DNA of 7,615 bases from Ruminococcaceae bacterium UBA5408 (GTDB lineage: Bacteria > Bacillota > Clostridia > Oscillospirales > Acutalibacteraceae), in the NCBI GenBank assembly GCA_002407645.1, contig DHNU01000045.1, positions 1,551 through 9,165 on the forward strand, read 5' to 3'. Below, piece after piece: positions 5,568 through 7,615 of this stretch. The position numbers were made by a program, and so were the translations under genes. Position 1 is the first letter of the stretch; each line of letters starts with the position of its first letter. Under the pieces are notes generated by a model. The model worked only from the letters and a program-made list of their open reading frames with translations. It did no database searches and was not told the DNA's origin.

Positions 5568-6692
5568 ATGAAGGTTTTATTCGCCGGCGGCGGTACCGCA
5601 GGGCATATTAATCCTGCACTTGCAATTGCGGGCTATATCAAAGAAAGAGAGCCGGACGCAGATATACTTTATATCGGAGCAAAAGGCGGGATTGAGGAAA
5701 AACTTGTTCCGAACGCAGGTTTTGATTTTAAGAGTATAACTATTTCAGGCTTTCAGAGAAGTCTGAGTTTTAAAAATATTAAACGAAATATTAAAACGGT
5801 AATTCATATATTTACTTCAAGCAGAGAAGCGCGAAAAATTATTAAAGAGTTTAAACCGGATATTTGTGTCGGAACGGGAGGATATGTTTCCGGCCCTGTT
5901 CTGCGTGAAGCTATGAGGATGAAAATACCTTCAATTATCCATGAACAAAATGCATTCCCGGGAATTACCAATAAAATGTTATCTAAGCATGCCGATAAAA
6001 CTATGCTGGCGGTTGCCGATGCACAAAAATTTCTTGACCCTTCGGCAAAATGTATTTTAACCGGTAATCCTGTAAGACAGGAGATTCTTCGAGCTAAAAA
6101 AGAAGAATCACGAAAAACACTTGGATTGGATGAACGTCCGCTTATTTTGTCTTTCGGCGGAAGTTTAGGCGCAAGAAAAATTAATGAGGCTGTAGCCGAT
6201 TTGCTTGTAAAAACTTCTAAAACAGATCGGTTTCAACATATTCACGGATACGGTAAATGGGGTAAATGGTTTCCGGATTTACTTAAAGAAAAGGGACTGG
6301 ATTTGAAGAAACATCCCAATATTGATATCCGAGAATATATAAATAATATGCCGCAATGTCTTGCGGCCGCTGATTTGGTTATCTGTCGTGCGGGAGCAAT
6401 TTCACTCAGCGAGCTTCAGGCACAGGGAAAAGCTTCTATTTTAATTCCGTCCCCAAATGTAGCAGAAAATCATCAATACCACAATGCTATGGCGCTTGTA
6501 AACCGTAACGCGGCAGAAATAATTGAGGAAAAGAATCTTTCAGGTGAAGAACTTTTCAAAAAAGTCGAGAATCTTTTCAAAAACTCCGAAACCATTGAGA
6601 GTTTGGCAAAAAATGCCCGCAAAATGGCGATTGTAGATGCAAATGAAAGAATTTATAAAATTATAAAAGAGGTACTGGCAAACGCAATTTAA
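5568..6692 (+). CDS. murG: Undecaprenyldiphospho-muramoylpentapeptide GlcNAc transferase (MurG)
   Basis: MurG adds GlcNAc from UDP-GlcNAc to lipid I, making lipid II on the cytoplasmic face of the membrane. It is a GT-B fold, family GT28 glycosyltransferase of 374 residues, close to the usual length. The N-terminal acceptor domain begins with the glycine-rich GGGTAGHINPALA (7-19, with His13). It continues with VGTGGYVSGP and IHEQNAFPG (124-132, with Asn128). The C-terminal nucleotide-sugar domain has FGGSLGARKIN (196-206), RAGAISLSELQ (274-284, with Glu282) and the AENHQ motif (299-303). All the expected motifs are intact. It provides the substrate of the FtsW polymerase encoded just upstream, and the short 28-base gap suggests the same transcript. 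Confidence 0.97.
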   Translation: MKVLFAGGGTAGHINPALAIAGYIKEREPDADILYIGAKGGIEEKLVPNAGFDFKSITISGFQRSLSFKNIKRNIKTVIHIFTSSREARKIIKEFKPDICVGTGGYVSGPVLREAMRMKIPSIIHEQNAFPGITNKMLSKHADKTMLAVADAQKFLDPSAKCILTGNPVRQEILRAKKEESRKTLGLDERPLILSFGGSLGARKINEAVADLLVKTSKTDRFQHIHGYGKWGKWFPDLLKEKGLDLKKHPNIDIREYINNMPQCLAAADLVICRAGAISLSELQAQGKASILIPSPNVAENHQYHNAMALVNRNAAEIIEEKNLSGEELFKKVENLFKNSETIESLAKNARKMAIVDANERIYKIIKEVLANAI

Positions 6693-6714
6693 ATTATCAC
6701 CGCAGAACTATAAA

Positions 6715-6742
6715 CCGCATAGTATGTGATTAGACTATGTGG
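6715..6742 (+). other. Hairpin overlapping the murA ribosome binding site
   Basis: CCGCATAGT (6715-6723) and ACTATGTGG (6734-6742) can pair as a 9-bp stem with one G-T(U) pair and a 10-base loop. The right arm includes the first two G bases of the GGGGGTG ribosome binding site of murA. No T run follows, so it is not a terminator. It might slow murA translation, but no regulator is evident and it could be chance in so short a stretch. Confidence 0.35.
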
Positions 6743-6747
6743 GGGTG
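6741..6747 (+). promoter_or_regulatory. murA ribosome binding site
   Basis: GGGGGTG pairs well with the 16S rRNA end (GGAGGTG type). Its G run ends seven bases before the ATG at 6753, which fixes the murA start. Confidence 0.8.
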
Positions 6748-6752
6748 TAGCT

Positions 6753-7615
6753 ATGTCAGAACTTGTAATATACGGACCAAATAAACTTGAGGGTAATATT
6801 GATATCCACGGCGCAAAGAACAGCACATTACCTCTTATGGCCGCTTCATTGTTATGCAGTGGTCCTTGCATACTACATAACTGTCCAATTTTGTCAGATG
6901 TGGACATATCTTTGAAAATTTTGCGGCACCTGGGCTGCAAAGTTGAGAGAGATAAAAATGATGTTGTCATTGATCCTAAGAGCGCTGACAATTGTGAAAT
7001 TCCCGATAACTTAATGCGCGAGATGAGGTCTTCTATTATTTTTCTCGGTGCAGTGGTCAGCCGCTTGGGATGTGCAAAACTTTCTTTTCCGGGAGGGTGC
7101 GAACTCGGACCAAGACCAATTGATTTACATCTTTCAGCTCTTAGAAAAATGGGAATAGAAATTAATGAAAACCACGGCTGTTTAGACTGCTGTGTTCCTA
7201 ACGGACTTAAAGCCGCGAATATTAATCTATCGTTCCCAAGTGTCGGTGCAACAGAAAATATCATTATTACGGCTTGTCTTGCAAAAGGAACAACTGTAAT
7301 TACAAATGCAGCGCGCGAACCTGAAATTTGGGATTTAGCTGATTTTTTGAATTCCTGTGGTGCTAAAATCAGCGGTGCCGGTGAAAGTACAGTTGTTATT
7401 GAAGGAGTAAAGTCCATCACAGGCTGTGAACACAATGTTATACCCGACAGAATTGCCGCGGCAACTTATTTAACTGCCGCCGCAGTTACCGGAAGTACAA
7501 TTACGGTATCTAAAGTAATACCGGAACACATTGCTCCGGTTATTTCTGCTTTTGAGGAAAGCGGATGTGATATAAAAATAAAAGGCGACAGTATTAAAAT
7601 TATTTCACCTAAGCG
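6753..7615 (+). CDS. murA: UDP-N-acetylglucosamine 1-carboxyvinyltransferase (MurA), 3' end outside window
   Basis: MurA transfers enolpyruvate from PEP to UDP-GlcNAc, the first committed and cytoplasmic step of peptidoglycan synthesis, and is the target of fosfomycin. The window holds 287 codons of an expected total near 420, and no stop is reached before the right edge. The EPSP-synthase-like fold begins with GNIDIHGAKNSTLPL (14-28), whose Lys22-Asn23 match the UDP-sugar/PEP-binding pair of the family. MREMRSSIIFLGA follows, and then the active-site loop FPGGCELGPRPIDLH. Cys116 there is at the place of the catalytic, fosfomycin-sensitive cysteine (Cys115 in E. coli). VIPDRIAAATY holds Asp232, equivalent to the conserved Asp231. 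The last conserved motif (PTD) would lie beyond the window. The gene begins 60 bases after murG, and a possible hairpin lies in that gap. Many Bacillota carry two MurA paralogues, and which one this is cannot be told here. Confidence 0.95.
   Translation, partial: MSELVIYGPNKLEGNIDIHGAKNSTLPLMAASLLCSGPCILHNCPILSDVDISLKILRHLGCKVERDKNDVVIDPKSADNCEIPDNLMREMRSSIIFLGAVVSRLGCAKLSFPGGCELGPRPIDLHLSALRKMGIEINENHGCLDCCVPNGLKAANINLSFPSVGATENIIITACLAKGTTVITNAAREPEIWDLADFLNSCGAKISGAGESTVVIEGVKSITGCEHNVIPDRIAAATYLTAAAVTGSTITVSKVIPEHIAPVISAFEESGCDIKIKGDSIKIISPK

Noticed and set aside
6689..7435. Long minus-strand open frame of 248 codons
   Set aside because: It overlaps murA, whose plus-strand translation carries all expected motifs up to the window edge. 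The opposite frame has no coherent protein features.

Overview
The window is a stretch of the division and cell wall (dcw) gene cluster of a low-GC, Gram-positive-type bacterium. An anaerobic, probably spore-forming Clostridia/Bacillota lineage (possibly Ruminococcaceae/Oscillospiraceae-like) fits best. The reasons are the AT-rich sequence, strong AGGAGG-type ribosome binding sites, the ftsL-spoVD order, and a class B penicillin-binding protein with two C-terminal PASTA domains and SpoVD-type cysteines. The lineage is an inference from gene content, not from a search.

All genes lie on the plus strand. In order: the 3' end of an ftsL-like septum gene (1-216); an intrinsic terminator (284-318); a SpoVD/FtsI-type transpeptidase (348-2567); a small ORF that looks like a decayed Mur ligase (2595-3116); a putative internal promoter and leader hairpin (3113-3171); mraY (3201-4208); ftsW/spoVE (4310-5539); murG (5568-6692); a leader hairpin touching the next ribosome binding site; and murA, which runs off the right edge (6753 to beyond 7615). 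No intergenic gap exceeds about 131 bases. I saw no RNA genes, mobile elements or CRISPR.

The gene products cover linked steps. MurA commits UDP-GlcNAc to muramic acid synthesis. MraY makes lipid I and MurG makes lipid II on the inner face of the membrane. FtsW polymerises lipid II into glycan, and the SpoVD/FtsI protein cross-links it. FtsL would help assemble that synthase at the septum. The ATP-dependent Mur ligases that usually sit between the transpeptidase gene and ftsW (murE, murF, murD) are absent as working genes.

The most unusual item is the 173-residue ORF between spoVD and mraY. It keeps the outline of a Mur ligase central domain, but its P-loop reads DKNGNTT where GTNGKTT is expected, and it has no substrate-binding N-terminal or C-terminal domain. 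It occupies the usual place of murE/murF and is still an open frame with a good ribosome binding site, so it may be a retained pseudoenzyme. The rest of the window is ordinary core machinery with some regulatory details worth checking.
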